This document shows, in pieces, positions 8,910-20,865 of a stretch of 64,000 nt of DNA. Under the pieces are notes generated by a model. The model was given only the letters and a program-made list of their open reading frames with translations. It ran no database searches and had not been told where the DNA came from. The stretch is from Mycobacterium colombiense CECT 3035 (GTDB lineage: Bacteria > Actinomycetota > Actinomycetes > Mycobacteriales > Mycobacteriaceae). Position numbers and translations under genes: made by a program. Location of the stretch: positions 620,001 to 684,000 of the forward strand of contig NZ_CP020821.1 in NCBI RefSeq assembly GCF_002105755.1, in the 5' to 3' direction. Within the stretch, counting starts at the first letter, position 1. Every line of letters begins with the position of its first letter.

Positions 8910-10612
8910 GTGGAATCAGCGTAGGCGTCATGTGCCGGCGCCGGGCGGGGGGTCGGCGGAGGCGCCGGCGGTGCGGCCGTGTCGTCGACCGGTTCGCCGT
9001 TGGACTCGGTGTCCCGGACCGGCGCGCGGCGCCACGGCAGGCGGGTGTAGGTCAACGCGATGAGCGCGACGACGATGACCGTGCTGGCCAGGGTGGCGTC
9101 GATGATCTGGAACAAGGCGAACCGGTCGCCGTTGGCCGTCGGGCCGAAGATCCCGACGACCAGGCTGATGACGATGGCCGCCACCCGGAAGCCGGTCCGC
9201 GTCGCCCAGGCGGCCAGCGGGATGATGGCCCACAGCAGGTACCAGGGCTGCACGACGGGGAACAGCAGCACCGTGATGCCCAGCGCGACGCCCAGCCCGC
9301 CGATCGGGTGCAGCCGGCCGCGGAAGACGGCCAGCAGCAGCCAGGCCACCATGACCGTGATGATCAGCACGCCGATCGCGCGGGTCAGCCCCAGCACCGC
9401 GGTGGTGTGATCGCCCAGGCCCAGCAGGATGCCGACCTGTCCGGTGCCGAGCGCCAGCAGCGTCGGCGGCGACATCCAGCTGCGCACCACGTTGGCGGTG
9501 CCCAGCGTGTAGATCCAGCCGAATCCCAGGCCGCTGGCCCACCCCACCAGCGCCATCACCGCCAGCGACAACGCCGCCATGCCGCCGCCCGTCACCAGCA
9601 GGGCGCGCAGGTTGCCGCCGCAGCGGTAGGCCAGCGCCATCGTGACGAAGCCCAGCGCCAGCAGCGACGGGAGCTTCACCTGCGACGACAACACGATCAG
9701 CACCGAACCGGCGACCAGCATCCCCAGCGGTTCCCAGTCCGAGCCCGGTCGCTTCCAGGACGCGGGCAGCAGCCGCGGGGCGTCGATGCCGCGCAACGCG
9801 AATTCGGCCCCGGCCAGCATCAGGCCCAGCATCAGCGCCTCGTTGTGCACCCCGGCCACCAGATGCATGATCAGCAGCGGGTTGGCCGCCCCCAGCCACA
9901 GCGCGCTGACCTCGGCGACGCCGCAACGCCGGGCCAGCCGCGGCGTCGCCCAGACGATCAGTCCCACCCCCAGCAACTCCACCAGCCGGTGACACAGCAC
10001 CGCGGCGACGATGTTCTCCCCGGTGAGCGCGGAGATGCCGCGCCCGATCCACAAGAACAGCGGCCCGTAGGGCGCGGGCGTCTCGCGCCACAGCGTCGGT
10101 ACCGACAGCGTGAAGATGTGGGACAGGCCCAGGCCCGACGCCGGACCCACCCGGTAGGGGTCCAGGCCCTCCAGCGAGATCTGGCTCTGCGCCAGATAGG
10201 AGTAGACGTCCTTGCTGTACATCGGCGGGGCGATCAACAGGGGCAGCACCCACAGCAGCAGGGTGCGGTCCAGGTCGCCGCGCGACATCCGCCGGTTTCC
10301 CAGCGCGAACCGGCCGAGCATCAACCAGGCCAGCGCCATCATGACGGCACCGGTGGTCGTCATCGTCAGCGACACCGTCTGGATGCGTGACGGCAGGTTG
10401 AGCAGGCGCACGCCGAACGTGGGGTCCTGCACGACGGGCCGGGCGCCGGCGCCCAGCGCGCCGATCGCCATCACCACCGTGCCGGTCGCCCCGAACAGGC
10501 GGGTGCGGCGCAGTGAGGTGAGCTCGGTATCGTTCAGCGGCGAGCCCACCGCCTGCTCGTCGCCGTGCAGACTGGCGATCGATGAGCTCAGCGTGTGGTG
10601 GCGGGCTGCCAT
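8906..10612 (-). CDS. mptB: Alpha-(1->6) mannopyranosyltransferase MptB, GT-C family
   Basis: Polyprenyl-phosphomannose-dependent mannosyltransferase that builds the proximal alpha-1,6 mannan backbone of lipomannan and lipoarabinomannan. 568 residues with a short cytosolic N-terminus and about 13 membrane helices (for example VAAVLCHRLVELLGVGLIVW, VLFPVVQPWYLLWAIIPLA), plus a Pro/Ala-rich C-terminal tail. The first extracytoplasmic loop includes IAPPMYSKDVYSYLAQ, containing the acidic residue expected of GT-C enzymes. It is the ortholog of Rv1459c, demonstrated as MptB in M. tuberculosis and Corynebacterium. First gene of the leftward operon continuing into the ABC transporter and ctaA; it is divergent from sufR with a 129-base intergenic region. 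Confidence 0.93.
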   Translation of the reverse strand: MAARHHTLSSSIASLHGDEQAVGSPLNDTELTSLRRTRLFGATGTVVMAIGALGAGARPVVQDPTFGVRLLNLPSRIQTVSLTMTTTGAVMMALAWLMLGRFALGNRRMSRGDLDRTLLLWVLPLLIAPPMYSKDVYSYLAQSQISLEGLDPYRVGPASGLGLSHIFTLSVPTLWRETPAPYGPLFLWIGRGISALTGENIVAAVLCHRLVELLGVGLIVWATPRLARRCGVAEVSALWLGAANPLLIMHLVAGVHNEALMLGLMLAGAEFALRGIDAPRLLPASWKRPGSDWEPLGMLVAGSVLIVLSSQVKLPSLLALGFVTMALAYRCGGNLRALLVTGGGMAALSLAVMALVGWASGLGFGWIYTLGTANVVRSWMSPPTLLALGTGQVGILLGLGDHTTAVLGLTRAIGVLIITVMVAWLLLAVFRGRLHPIGGLGVALGITVLLFPVVQPWYLLWAIIPLAAWATRTGFRVAAIVISLVVGIFGPTANGDRFALFQIIDATLASTVIVVALIALTYTRLPWRRAPVRDTESNGEPVDDTAAPPAPPPTPRPAPAHDAYADST

Positions 10613-10730
10613 CAGAGCAGCGTAGCCGCCGGACGTGCGGCGTCACTGCGCCGCCGCGAGTCGCACTGCATGTGAGCAGCGCAACGCCAGGACAGGGGAC
10701 CCTTGCTAGACCGATCCCCGGAATTGCGTC

Positions 10731-10745
10731 ACACTGGTGTTGTGA
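10731..10745 (+). promoter_or_regulatory. SufR operator ACACT-N5-TGTGA
   Basis: The 15 bases read ACACT GGTGT TGTGA, an exact match to the inverted repeat with five-base spacer reported as the SufR binding site in M. tuberculosis. It overlaps the proposed GTG start codon of sufR (10742-10744), which fits autorepression of the whole suf operon and suggests that transcription starts very close to, or at, the start codon. Confidence 0.85.
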
Positions 10746-11506
10746 AAATCCGAACCAGCCCCGATGGGGCCGCTGACGCCGTTGCCGGCGCGGCGGACGT
10801 CGGCGCGCCGGTGCCGGATGGTCACACCCGCCGCGCGATCGTGCGCCTGCTGCTGGAATCCGGATCGATCACCGCAGGCGAGATCGGTGACCGGCTGGGC
10901 CTGGCCGCCGCCGGCGTGCGACGCCACCTCGACGCCCTGATCGAGGCCGGCGACGCCGAGTCCGTCGCGCCCGCGGCGTGGCAGCAGGCGGGACGCGGGC
11001 GTCCCGCCAAGCGCTATCGGCTGACCGCGGCCGGGCGGGCCAAGCTCGACCACTCCTACGACGACCTGGCGGCGGCGGCCATGCGGCAACTCCGCGAGAT
11101 CGGCGGTGAGGAGGCGGTGCAGGCCTTCGCCCGGCAGCGCATCGACGCCATCCTGGCGGACGTTCCCGCCGCCGACAGCGCGGCGGACCCCGACGTGGAG
11201 GCGGCCGCCGACCGGATCGCCACCGCGCTGACCAAGGCCGGCTACGTCACCACCACCGCGCAGGTCGGCGGACCCATTCACGGCGTGCAGATCTGCCAGC
11301 ACCACTGCCCGGTGTCGCACGTCGCCGAGGAATTCCCCGAGCTGTGCGACGCCGAACAGCAGGCCATGGCCGAGGTATTGGGCACCCACGTCCAGCGGTT
11401 GGCGACCATCGTCAACGGCGACTGCGCCTGCACCACGCACGTACCCCTGACTCAGGCGCCCAGCCCGCGCCACAACACCACGAGCATCAAAGGAGCGTCT
11501 CGATGA
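10742..11506 (+). CDS. sufR: SUF operon transcriptional regulator SufR
   Basis: Iron-sulfur-sensing DNA-binding repressor of the suf operon, 254 residues. The N-terminal winged helix (about residues 28-100) contains [23 protein letters not shown]. The C-terminus carries the cysteines that ligate the cluster: C185 and C189 (CQHHC), C202, and C228/C230 (CAC). I chose the GTG at 10742 (VKIRTSPDG) rather than the upstream in-frame start at 10703. It overlaps the operator at 10731-10745, so if the longer start were right the operator would lie inside the gene. The stop overlaps the sufB start as ATGA. Orthologous to Rv1460. Loss of the 4Fe-4S cluster (iron limitation, oxidative or nitrosative stress) is expected to derepress the operon. 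Confidence 0.92.
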   Translation: MKIRTSPDGAADAVAGAADVGAPVPDGHTRRAIVRLLLESGSITAGEIGDRLGLAAAGVRRHLDALIEAGDAESVAPAAWQQAGRGRPAKRYRLTAAGRAKLDHSYDDLAAAAMRQLREIGGEEAVQAFARQRIDAILADVPAADSAADPDVEAAADRIATALTKAGYVTTTAQVGGPIHGVQICQHHCPVSHVAEEFPELCDAEQQAMAEVLGTHVQRLATIVNGDCACTTHVPLTQAPSPRHNTTSIKGASR

Positions 11507-12951
11507 CCCTCACCCCCGAGGCCAGCAAGACGGTAACCGCGCCGTTGACCCAGGAAGAGGCGATCGCCTCGCTGGGTAAGTACGGCTACGGCTGGTCGGA
11601 CTCCGACGTCGCCGGGGCCAGCGCCCAGCGCGGGCTGTCCGAGGCCGTCGTGCGCGACATCTCGGCGAAGAAGAACGAGCCCGAGTGGATGCTGCAGACC
11701 CGGCTCAAGGCGCTGCGCATCTTCGACCGCAAGCCGATGCCGGGCTGGGGCTCGAACCTTCAGGGCATCGACTTCGACAACATCAAGTACTTCGTGCGCT
11801 CCACCGAAAAGCAGGCGGCGACGTGGGACGACCTGCCCGAGGACATCCGCAACACCTACGACCGGCTGGGCATCCCGGAGGCCGAGAAGCAGCGGCTGGT
11901 CTCCGGCGTCGCGGCCCAATACGAATCCGAGGTGGTCTACCACCAGATCCGCGAGGACCTGGAGGCCCAGGGCGTCATCTTCCTGGACACCGACACGGCG
12001 TTGCGCGAACACCCCGAGATCTTCCAGGAGTACTTCGGCACCGTGATCCCGGCCGGGGACAACAAGTTCTCCGCGCTGAACACCGCGGTGTGGAGCGGTG
12101 GCTCGTTCATCTACGTCCCGAAGGGCGTGCACGTCGACATCCCGCTGCAGGCCTACTTCCGGATCAACACCGAGAACATGGGCCAGTTCGAGCGGACGCT
12201 GATCATCGCCGACGAGGGCTCCTACGTGCACTACGTCGAGGGCTGTACGGCTCCGATCTACAAGTCGGATTCGCTGCACTCGGCGGTGGTCGAGATCATC
12301 GTGAAACCCAATGCGCGCGTTCGTTACACGACCATCCAGAACTGGTCGGGAAACGTCTACAACCTGGTCACCAAGCGGGCCCGCGCCGAGGCCGGCGCCA
12401 CCATGGAGTGGATCGACGGCAACATCGGGTCGAAGGTCACCATGAAGTACCCGGCGGTCTGGATGACGGGCGAGCACGCCAAGGGTGAGGTGCTCTCGGT
12501 GGCCTTCGCCGGCGAGGACCAGCACCAGGACACCGGCGCGAAGATGCTGCACCTGGCGCCCAACACGTCGAGCAACATCGTGTCCAAGTCGGTGGCCCGC
12601 GGCGGCGGCCGCACCTCCTACCGCGGCCTGGTGCAGGTGAACAAGGGCGCGCACGGATCGCGTTCCAGCGTGAAATGCGATGCGCTGCTGGTAGATACGA
12701 TCAGCCGCAGCGACACCTACCCCTACGTCGACATCCGCGAGGACGACGTCACCATGGGCCACGAGGCCACCGTGTCGAAGGTCAGCGAGAACCAGCTGTT
12801 CTACCTGATGAGCCGCGGCCTGACCGAGGACGAGGCGATGGCCATGGTGGTGCGCGGCTTCGTCGAGCCGATCGCCAAAGAGCTGCCGATGGAGTACGCC
12901 CTGGAGCTCAACCGGCTGATCGAGCTGCAGATGGAAGGCGCGGTCGGCTAG
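11503..12951 (+). CDS. sufB: Fe-S cluster scaffold protein SufB (no intein)
   Basis: Scaffold subunit of the SufBCD complex, on which Fe-S clusters are assembled in the cytosol. 482 residues. Starts at the ATG at 11503 ([14 protein letters not shown]) with AAAGGAG eight bases upstream; the upstream extension of the open frame overlaps sufR and is not coding. Conserved stretches include [23 protein letters not shown] with its putative cluster cysteine, [20 protein letters not shown] and the terminal [18 protein letters not shown] motif. Unlike M. tuberculosis Rv1461 (846 residues), which carries a protein intein, this copy is continuous at GCTAPIY and across the whole scaffold. Overlaps the sufD start by one base. 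Confidence 0.96.
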   Translation: MTLTPEASKTVTAPLTQEEAIASLGKYGYGWSDSDVAGASAQRGLSEAVVRDISAKKNEPEWMLQTRLKALRIFDRKPMPGWGSNLQGIDFDNIKYFVRSTEKQAATWDDLPEDIRNTYDRLGIPEAEKQRLVSGVAAQYESEVVYHQIREDLEAQGVIFLDTDTALREHPEIFQEYFGTVIPAGDNKFSALNTAVWSGGSFIYVPKGVHVDIPLQAYFRINTENMGQFERTLIIADEGSYVHYVEGCTAPIYKSDSLHSAVVEIIVKPNARVRYTTIQNWSGNVYNLVTKRARAEAGATMEWIDGNIGSKVTMKYPAVWMTGEHAKGEVLSVAFAGEDQHQDTGAKMLHLAPNTSSNIVSKSVARGGGRTSYRGLVQVNKGAHGSRSSVKCDALLVDTISRSDTYPYVDIREDDVTMGHEATVSKVSENQLFYLMSRGLTEDEAMAMVVRGFVEPIAKELPMEYALELNRLIELQMEGAVG

Positions 12952-14140
12952 TGACGAACCTGACTGAAGCGGTTGAGGGTTCGGCCCTGGCCGCGGCCAA
13001 CAAGGGCGAGGTCTTCTCCTCGTTCGACGTGGACGCGTTCGAGGTTCCGCACGGCCGCGACGAGATCTGGCGGTTCACCCCGCTGCGCCGGCTGCGTGGC
13101 CTGCACGACGGCTCGGCGCGCGCCACCGGCAGGGCCGGGATCAGCGTCAGCGAGCAGCCCGGCCTGCGGGTCGAGACCGTCCCCCGCGGCGACGAGCGGC
13201 TCGGCCAGGGCGGTGTGCCGACCGATCGTGTTGCCGCGCAAGCCTTTTCGTCGTTCAATTCCGCCACCCTGATCACCGTCGAGCGCGACACCCGCATCGC
13301 CGAGCCGATCGGTGTCACCGTCACCGGCCCCGGCGAGGGCGCGGTGGCCTACGGGCACCTACAGATCCGGGTCTCCGAGCTCGCCGAGGCCGTGGTCGTC
13401 ATCGACCACCGGGGCAGCGGAACCCTGGCCGACAACGTCGAATTCGTTGTCGACGACGCCGCGCGGCTGACCGTGGTGTGGCTGGCCGACTGGGCCGACG
13501 ACGCCGTGCACGTCAGCATGCAGCACGCCAGGCTGGGCAAGGACGCGGTGCTACGCCACGTCGCGGTCACCCTCGGTGGGGAGCTGGTCCGGCTGACGGC
13601 CAACGTGCGGTACCTGGGCCCTGGCGGCGACGCCGAGCTGCTCGGCCTGTACTTCGCCGACGACGGCCAGCACCTGGAGTCGCGGCTGCTGGTCGATCAC
13701 GCCCAGCCCGACTGCAAGTCGAACGTGCTGTACAAGGGTGCGCTGCAAGGTGATCCGGACTCCGCGCTGCCCGACGCGCACACGGTGTGGATCGGCGACG
13801 TGCTGATCCGCGCCGAGGCCACCGGCACCGACACCTTCGAGGTGAACCGCAACCTGGTGCTCACCGACGGGGCGCGCGCCGACTCGGTGCCCAACCTGGA
13901 GATCGAGACCGGCGAGATCGTCGGCGCCGGGCACGCCAGCGCCACCGGGCGTTTCGACGACGAGCAACTGTTCTACCTGCGCTCCCGCGGCATCCCCGAG
14001 GAGCAGGCGCGCCGGCTGGTGATCCGTGGCTTCTTCGCCGAAATCATCTCCAAGATCGCGGTGCCCGAAATACGGGAGCGCCTGACCGCAGCCATCGAAC
14101 ACGAACTGGCCATCACGGAAAAGACGGAAACAACAGCCTC

Positions 14141-14144
<4 letters not shown>
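12951..14144 (+). CDS. sufD: Fe-S cluster assembly protein SufD
   Basis: SufB-like partner of the SufBC2D scaffold, needed for iron entry into the nascent cluster. 397 residues, the same length as Rv1462. GTG start at 12951 ([12 protein letters not shown]) overlaps the sufB TAG stop by one base; an upstream open extension through sufB is a frame artefact. The C-terminal beta-helix and helical region ends with the family motif FYLRSRGIPEEQARRLVIRGFFAEI. Its stop overlaps the sufC start as ATGA, so the genes are translationally coupled. Confidence 0.94.
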
Positions 14145-16244
<2,100 letters not shown>

Positions 16245-16246
16245 CC

Positions 16247-16720
16247 TTGCGTCTCGAGCAGATGTATCAGGACGTGATCCTGGATCACTACAAGCACCCG
16301 CAGCACCGCGGGCTGCGGGAGCCGTTCGGCGCCGAGGTGTTTCACGTCAACCCGGTCTGCGGCGACGAGGTCACCCTGCGGGTGGCGCTGTCCGAGGACG
16401 GCGAGACGGTGGCCGACGTGTCCTATGACGGGCAGGGCTGCTCCATCAGCCAGGCCGCGACCTCGGTCCTCACCGAGCAGGTGATCGGGCACAGCGTGGG
16501 CGACGCGCTCAAGACGGTGACGGCTTTCACCGAGATGGTGTCCTCGCGCGGCACCATCGAGGGCGACGAGGACCTGCTGGGCGACGGGATCGCGTTCGCC
16601 GGGGTGGCCAAATACCCGGCGCGGGTGAAATGCGCGCTGTTGGGCTGGATGGCGTTCAAAGATGCCTTGGCCAAGGCTTGTTCGGACCAGGAAGCAGATT
16701 TTTCAGGAGGTCACAGATGA
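16247..16720 (+). CDS. sufU: Zinc-dependent sulfurtransferase SufU
   Basis: Sulfur acceptor/transfer protein working with SufS. 157 residues, TTG start at 16247 (LRLEQMYQDVILDHYKHPQH) just after the sufS stop. Predicted zinc ligands are C38 and D40 (NPVCGDE), C64 (GQGCSISQAA) and C129 (RVKCALLGW), in the SufU rather than IscU arrangement, with the SufU-type insertion between the second and third cysteines. The stop overlaps the sufT start as ATGA. Orthologue of Rv1465. Confidence 0.94.
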   Translation: MRLEQMYQDVILDHYKHPQHRGLREPFGAEVFHVNPVCGDEVTLRVALSEDGETVADVSYDGQGCSISQAATSVLTEQVIGHSVGDALKTVTAFTEMVSSRGTIEGDEDLLGDGIAFAGVAKYPARVKCALLGWMAFKDALAKACSDQEADFSGGHR

Positions 16721-17064
16721 GCGAAACCACCGCGCAGGGTGAGGAATTCCTTGCCGACCTCGAGGAGGCGATGCGTGACGTCGTCGACCCCGAACTCGGC
16801 ATCAACGTCGTCGATCTGGGACTCGTCTACGGGCTGAACGTCGAAGACGGCGACGACGGAACGGTCGCCCTGATCGACATGACGCTGACCTCGGCGGCCT
16901 GCCCGCTGACCGACGTCATCGAAGACCAGTCCCGCAGCGCGCTGGTGGGTGCCGGGCTGGTCGACGACCTGCGGATCAACTGGGTGTGGAACCCGCCGTG
17001 GGGTCCGGACAAGATCACCGAGGACGGCCGCGAGCAGCTGCGTGCCCTCGGATTCACCGTCTAA
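16717..17064 (+). CDS. sufT: SufT, MIP18/DUF59-family Fe-S maturation protein
   Basis: Small DUF59 (MIP18-like) protein, 115 residues, needed for maturation of Fe-S proteins in actinobacteria and staphylococci. Motifs: MRDVVDPELGINVVDLGLVY, and the reactive cysteine in TLTSAACPLTD. The ATG at 16717 (MSETTAQGEEFL) has a strong AGGAGG at about 16705-16710 and overlaps the sufU stop. It is the last gene of the suf operon; the next gene is convergent with only 38 bases between. Orthologue of Rv1466. Confidence 0.94.
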   Translation: MSETTAQGEEFLADLEEAMRDVVDPELGINVVDLGLVYGLNVEDGDDGTVALIDMTLTSAACPLTDVIEDQSRSALVGAGLVDDLRINWVWNPPWGPDKITEDGREQLRALGFTV

Positions 17065-17102
17065 GCAAGGCTTTTCGCGCGCTTCCCGGTCGCCCGCGTT
17101 CG

Positions 17103-17877
17103 CTAGAGGTGGATGTGGGGGAGGTGAGGCAGGTGCAGGTGGGGGTGCGGGCGCCCCATGGGCGGGCACGTCTCCACACTGATCATCGTCGCGTGCAGGA
17201 CGCCACCGTCCTGAGACCCTTGGGCCCCAATGCATTTACCGTTGGTGATCGCCTGGGCGTCCGACGGTGTCTGACGCTGGTATGAGGTCGAGTCGGCGAC
17301 GGTCACGTTGGTGGCGGCGCCCGGGCCGCCGGGGCCCAGGCCGTTGACGGCGATCGTGTTGCCCGACACCGAGGCCACGGTGCCGTAGAAGCCGGCCGGC
17401 GGCGGGCACTTTCCGTCCGCGGACGGGGTGACCGTCACGGCTTGCGCGGTGATCGGGCCGCCGGGCGCTGGAGCCCCGGGGGCGGCGCGCTCTGCGGGGT
17501 GGCTTTGACGTTCACGCAGCTGCCGGGCGTCACGTCGGACAGCTTCGCCGGGGTGACATCGACGACCCTGGTCTGCGGCGTGTAGTCCACCGTCGCCGAG
17601 CCGGACCGCGTCCGGAGCGCAACCGTGCCATTCGAGTTCGACTGCACCATGCCCTCGACATAGTCCTTGCCGACCGGGGGCGGTGGGGAGCCGGCGGCGG
17701 CGCGGCGCTGGGGGCCGCGCTCGGCGGGACTGCGGTGACGGCCGGAGGGGCGCTGCTGGTCGACCCGTCGTGTGAGGAGCCGCACATCGCGACGCACAGC
17801 GCGACGAAGGCAACAAGGACGCCGAGCGCGATCTGCGTCCGCCGGTTTTTCAACGATATGGCAGCCACAGAACTCAT
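17103..17877 (-). pseudogene. DUF5666-like lipoprotein, two single-base deletions
   Basis: Read across two frame changes this is a 258-residue putative lipoprotein related to its upstream neighbour. The start at 17877 gives MSSVAAISLKNRRTQ, a hydrophobic stretch and a lipobox-like VAMC with Cys at about 32. After a Pro/Ala-rich linker the frame shifts near 17686 (one C missing in a C run) into SPPPPVGKDYVEGMV, and again near 17478 (one G missing) into APGAPAPGGPITAQAV. The two repeats contain GTVASVSGNTIAVNG and GTVALRTRSGSATVDY, beta-strand patterns of the DUF5666 type. The C-terminus is His/Pro-rich. Function unknown; probably exported and membrane-anchored. The lesions are in G/C runs and may be sequence errors. 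Confidence 0.6.
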
Positions 17878-17982
17878 CTCCGATCAAACGCTTCGCCGTC
17901 CTAAACAATTACCCCCGCCGGGCGTGGTTCTCACGCCGCGCCCAGCGGGAGTGACGGCAATCTCAGTCAGCCCGAGCCGGGG

Positions 17983-18774
17983 TCAGCCGCCCTGGCCGGG
18001 CTGTTTGGGCTTGCCGCACTTGCCGTCGACAGCCTGTTTCAGGTTGATGCTCGTCGCTTGCAGCGCGCCGCCGTTGTCCTGGGTTCCGCGCGCCCACAGG
18101 CATTTGCCCGGGGTGATCGCGTCGGTGTTCGCGGGCGACTGCTTGGTGTACTTGGTCTTGTCGTCGACCGTCACGGCGGTCTGCGTGGTGTTGCCGCTGG
18201 GGTCGGTGTTGGTCACGTTGATGGTGTTACCGGACACCGACGCCACCGAGCCGCGCACCCAGGCCGGCTTCGCGGGCGCATTCGACGGCGGAAGCGACGG
18301 CGGCGTGGTGGTCGAGGCGCCGGGCGCGTTCTGCGGCGGTTTCGGGCAGGCGCCGTTGACGGACTCGCTGATCTTCACCGACGCGGCGGTGACCGCCTGT
18401 CCGGGCGCAGATCCCTCCGTCGGCTTCACGCTGACGCAACTGCCCGGCGTGACGTCCGGCAGCCCGGCCGGCAGGGCCTCGGTGATCTTGGTGGTGGAGG
18501 TGAAGTTGACCGCGGCGGTCGCGTTGTCTTCCTTGGTGACCTGGATGGAGTTGCCGGCCACCGAGGCGATCAGACCGCTGACCCGCGCTTCGGCGTTAGG
18601 GGTGGACGACGTGGTCGTCGACGTGACGGTGGACGTCGACGTGGAGGTGGACGTTGACGTGGAACTGGATTTGTTCGAAGAGCCGCAGGCGGACAGGGAC
18701 AATGCGGTGGCTCCCGCGACGGCGAAGACCGCGAGACGAGTGAGCCGGGGCAATTGACAGCTGGCAGACATCAA
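17983..18774 (-). CDS. DUF5666-like lipoprotein of unknown function
   Basis: 263-residue predicted lipoprotein: signal peptide with lipobox LSAC (Cys30), a Ser/Thr linker with repeated ST dipeptides (about residues 36-56), and two similar domains. Each domain has the pattern G-x-I/V-A-S-V-x-G-N (RVSGLIASVAGNSIQV and VRGSVASVSGNTINV), then a DVTPGSCV or AITPGKCL turn with cysteine. The next gene downstream, at 17103-17877, has the same architecture, so this is a tandem duplication. The linker is encoded by repeated GACGT-type hexamers. No enzymatic motif is visible. Start may be the first or second Met. Confidence 0.8.
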   Translation of the reverse strand: MMSASCQLPRLTRLAVFAVAGATALSLSACGSSNKSSSTSTSTSTSTSTVTSTTTSSTPNAEARVSGLIASVAGNSIQVTKEDNATAAVNFTSTTKITEALPAGLPDVTPGSCVSVKPTEGSAPGQAVTAASVKISESVNGACPKPPQNAPGASTTTPPSLPPSNAPAKPAWVRGSVASVSGNTINVTNTDPSGNTTQTAVTVDDKTKYTKQSPANTDAITPGKCLWARGTQDNGGALQATSINLKQAVDGKCGKPKQPGQGG

Positions 18775-18852
18775 CGTTTCTCCATTCGTCGGTTAGAGCC
18801 AACGTCATGGTTTACCCGTTTAACCTGTGCCTAACCTGTGTATCCGCGGCGC

Positions 18853-20679
18853 TCAGAAGGCCTCCTCGGCCACCTTCATGATCTCGTCGTCGATGCTCTC
18901 GATGACGCCGCGCAGCGAGGTGAGCCTCGGCAGCATGTTCTTGGCGAAGAACCCCGCCGTCGCGACCTTGCCCCGATAGAACGCTTCGTCGTTCCCGGCG
19001 CCGTCGGCGAGCGCGCGGGCCGCGATGTTGGCCTGCACCAGCAGCCGCCAGCCGATCAGCAGGTCGCCCACCGCGAGCAGATACCGCACCGATCCCAGTC
19101 CCACCTTGTAGATCTCCGCCGGGTGTTGGGCCGCGGACATCAGATAGCCGGTCAGCGCTCCCGTCATCGCCGTGACGTCGTCGTAGGCCGTCTGCACCAG
19201 CTGGGCGATCGGCTTGAGCGCCTCGTCGCAGTCGTCGATGGTCGCCGTGATCTGCGTCGTCAAGAACTGCAGGGCCTGGCCCCGGTCGCGCACGATCTTG
19301 CGGAAGAAGAAGTCCAGCGCCTGGATGGCGGTGGTGCCCTCATACAGCGAATCGATCTTGGAATCCCGGATGTACTGCTCGAGCGGATAGTCCTGCAGGA
19401 AGCCCGAACCGCCGAGCGTCTGCAGCGATTCGGTCAGCACCTCGTAGGCCCGCTCCGAGCTGACCCCCTTGACGATCGGCAGCAGCAGATCGTCGATGCG
19501 GTGCGCCATCTCGGGGTCGGCACCCGAAACACGTTGGGCCACAGCGTCATCCTGATGCGCGGCGGCGTACATGTAGAGCGCGCGCAGCCCCTCCGCGTAC
19601 GCCTTCTGTGTCATCAGGCTGCGCCGCACGTCGGGGTGGTGGATGATCGTGACCCGCGGCGCGGTCTTGTCCGACATCTGCGTCAGGTCCGCGCCCTGCA
19701 CCCGCTCTTTGGCGAAGGCCAGCGCGTTCAGGTAACCCGTGGACAGCGTGCCGGCCGCCTTGACGCCGATCGTCATGCGCGCCTGCTCGATCACGGTGAA
19801 CATCTGCGCGATACCGCGGTGCACGTCGCCGACCAGATAGCCGACGGCGGGCACATCCGTTGCGCCGAAAGTCAATTCGCACGTGGGGGAGGACTTGATG
19901 CCCATCTTGTGTTCCACCCCGGTGACGTAGACGCCGTTGCGGGGGCCCAGTTCGAAGGTGTCGGGGTCGAACAGGAAGTTGGGCACGTAGAACAGGCTCA
20001 GCCCCTTGGTGCCCGGCCCGGCACCCTCCGGGCGGGCCAGCACCAGATGGAAGATGTTCTCGGCGGTGTCGCCCACGTCGCCGCCGGAGATGAAGCGCTT
20101 GACGCCCTCGATGTGCCACGTGCCGTCGGGTTGTTCGACGGCTTTGGCGCGCCCGGCGCCGACGTCGGAGCCCGCGTCGGGCTCGGTGAGCACCATGGTG
20201 GCCGCCCAGCCCCGCTCCACGCCCTGCGCGGCCCATTGCCGCTGCTGCTCGTTGCCCTCGAGATACAGCGCCTGAGACATGAACGGGCCCAGGCAAAAGA
20301 AGTTCGCCGACGGGTTGGCGCAGATGAGCATCTCGTTGACCGCCCACGCCAGCGGCGGCGGGGCGGGCATGCCGCCGATCTCTTCGGCCATGCCCAGCCG
20401 CCACCAGCCGGCCTCCTTGAGCGCGGCCACCGTCTTGGCCAGCTCTTCGGGCACCGTGATCTTGTGCTCGGCCGGGTCGAATACGGGTGGATTGCGGTCG
20501 GCGAAGGCGAAGGATTCGGCCACCGGACCCTCGGCGAGGCGGGCGGCTTCGGCCAATATCGTTTTGACCGTGTCCTCGTCGAGGTCGCTGTAGCCGCCGG
20601 TGCCCAAAACTGCGCCGACATCGAGCACTTCGAAAAGGTTGAATTCGATATCACGAACGTTTGCGATGTAGTGGCCCAA
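18853..20679 (-). CDS. fadE15: Acyl-CoA dehydrogenase FadE15
   Basis: Long-form acyl-CoA dehydrogenase, 608 residues, FAD-dependent. The N-terminal extension [20 protein letters not shown] is typical of the mycobacterial FadE5-like class. The FAD/substrate motif [13 protein letters not shown], the middle-domain [13 protein letters not shown] and the C-terminal [21 protein letters not shown] are present, with the catalytic-base glutamate in [15 protein letters not shown]. It matches Rv1467c in length and position. It is transcribed away from trxA; the 186 bases between them would carry both promoters. Acts in fatty acid beta-oxidation; substrate chain length is not deducible. Confidence 0.93.
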   Translation of the reverse strand: MGHYIANVRDIEFNLFEVLDVGAVLGTGGYSDLDEDTVKTILAEAARLAEGPVAESFAFADRNPPVFDPAEHKITVPEELAKTVAALKEAGWWRLGMAEEIGGMPAPPPLAWAVNEMLICANPSANFFCLGPFMSQALYLEGNEQQRQWAAQGVERGWAATMVLTEPDAGSDVGAGRAKAVEQPDGTWHIEGVKRFISGGDVGDTAENIFHLVLARPEGAGPGTKGLSLFYVPNFLFDPDTFELGPRNGVYVTGVEHKMGIKSSPTCELTFGATDVPAVGYLVGDVHRGIAQMFTVIEQARMTIGVKAAGTLSTGYLNALAFAKERVQGADLTQMSDKTAPRVTIIHHPDVRRSLMTQKAYAEGLRALYMYAAAHQDDAVAQRVSGADPEMAHRIDDLLLPIVKGVSSERAYEVLTESLQTLGGSGFLQDYPLEQYIRDSKIDSLYEGTTAIQALDFFFRKIVRDRGQALQFLTTQITATIDDCDEALKPIAQLVQTAYDDVTAMTGALTGYLMSAAQHPAEIYKVGLGSVRYLLAVGDLLIGWRLLVQANIAARALADGAGNDEAFYRGKVATAGFFAKNMLPRLTSLRGVIESIDDEIMKVAEEAF

Positions 20680-20865
20680 CGCGATTCCCTCACTGGTCCT
20701 CGAGGCGGCGGATCATCAGGCACAGTCTGTCGGACGCGGGAAAACGTACGCAACCGTAACCAGGGCGGTCGGGTGGGGCGCTGGTGGCCCCGCGCGGCGA
20801 TGGCCGTATTCCGAACTCCCGGCGCACCGGGGAACATCGGGTCGGTCCCGGGCGTTGTGGCAAAT

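Noticed and set aside
8928..10646. 572-codon minus-strand frame over mptB
   Set aside because: Arg/Gly/Ala-rich shadow in another frame of the well-supported membrane protein MptB.
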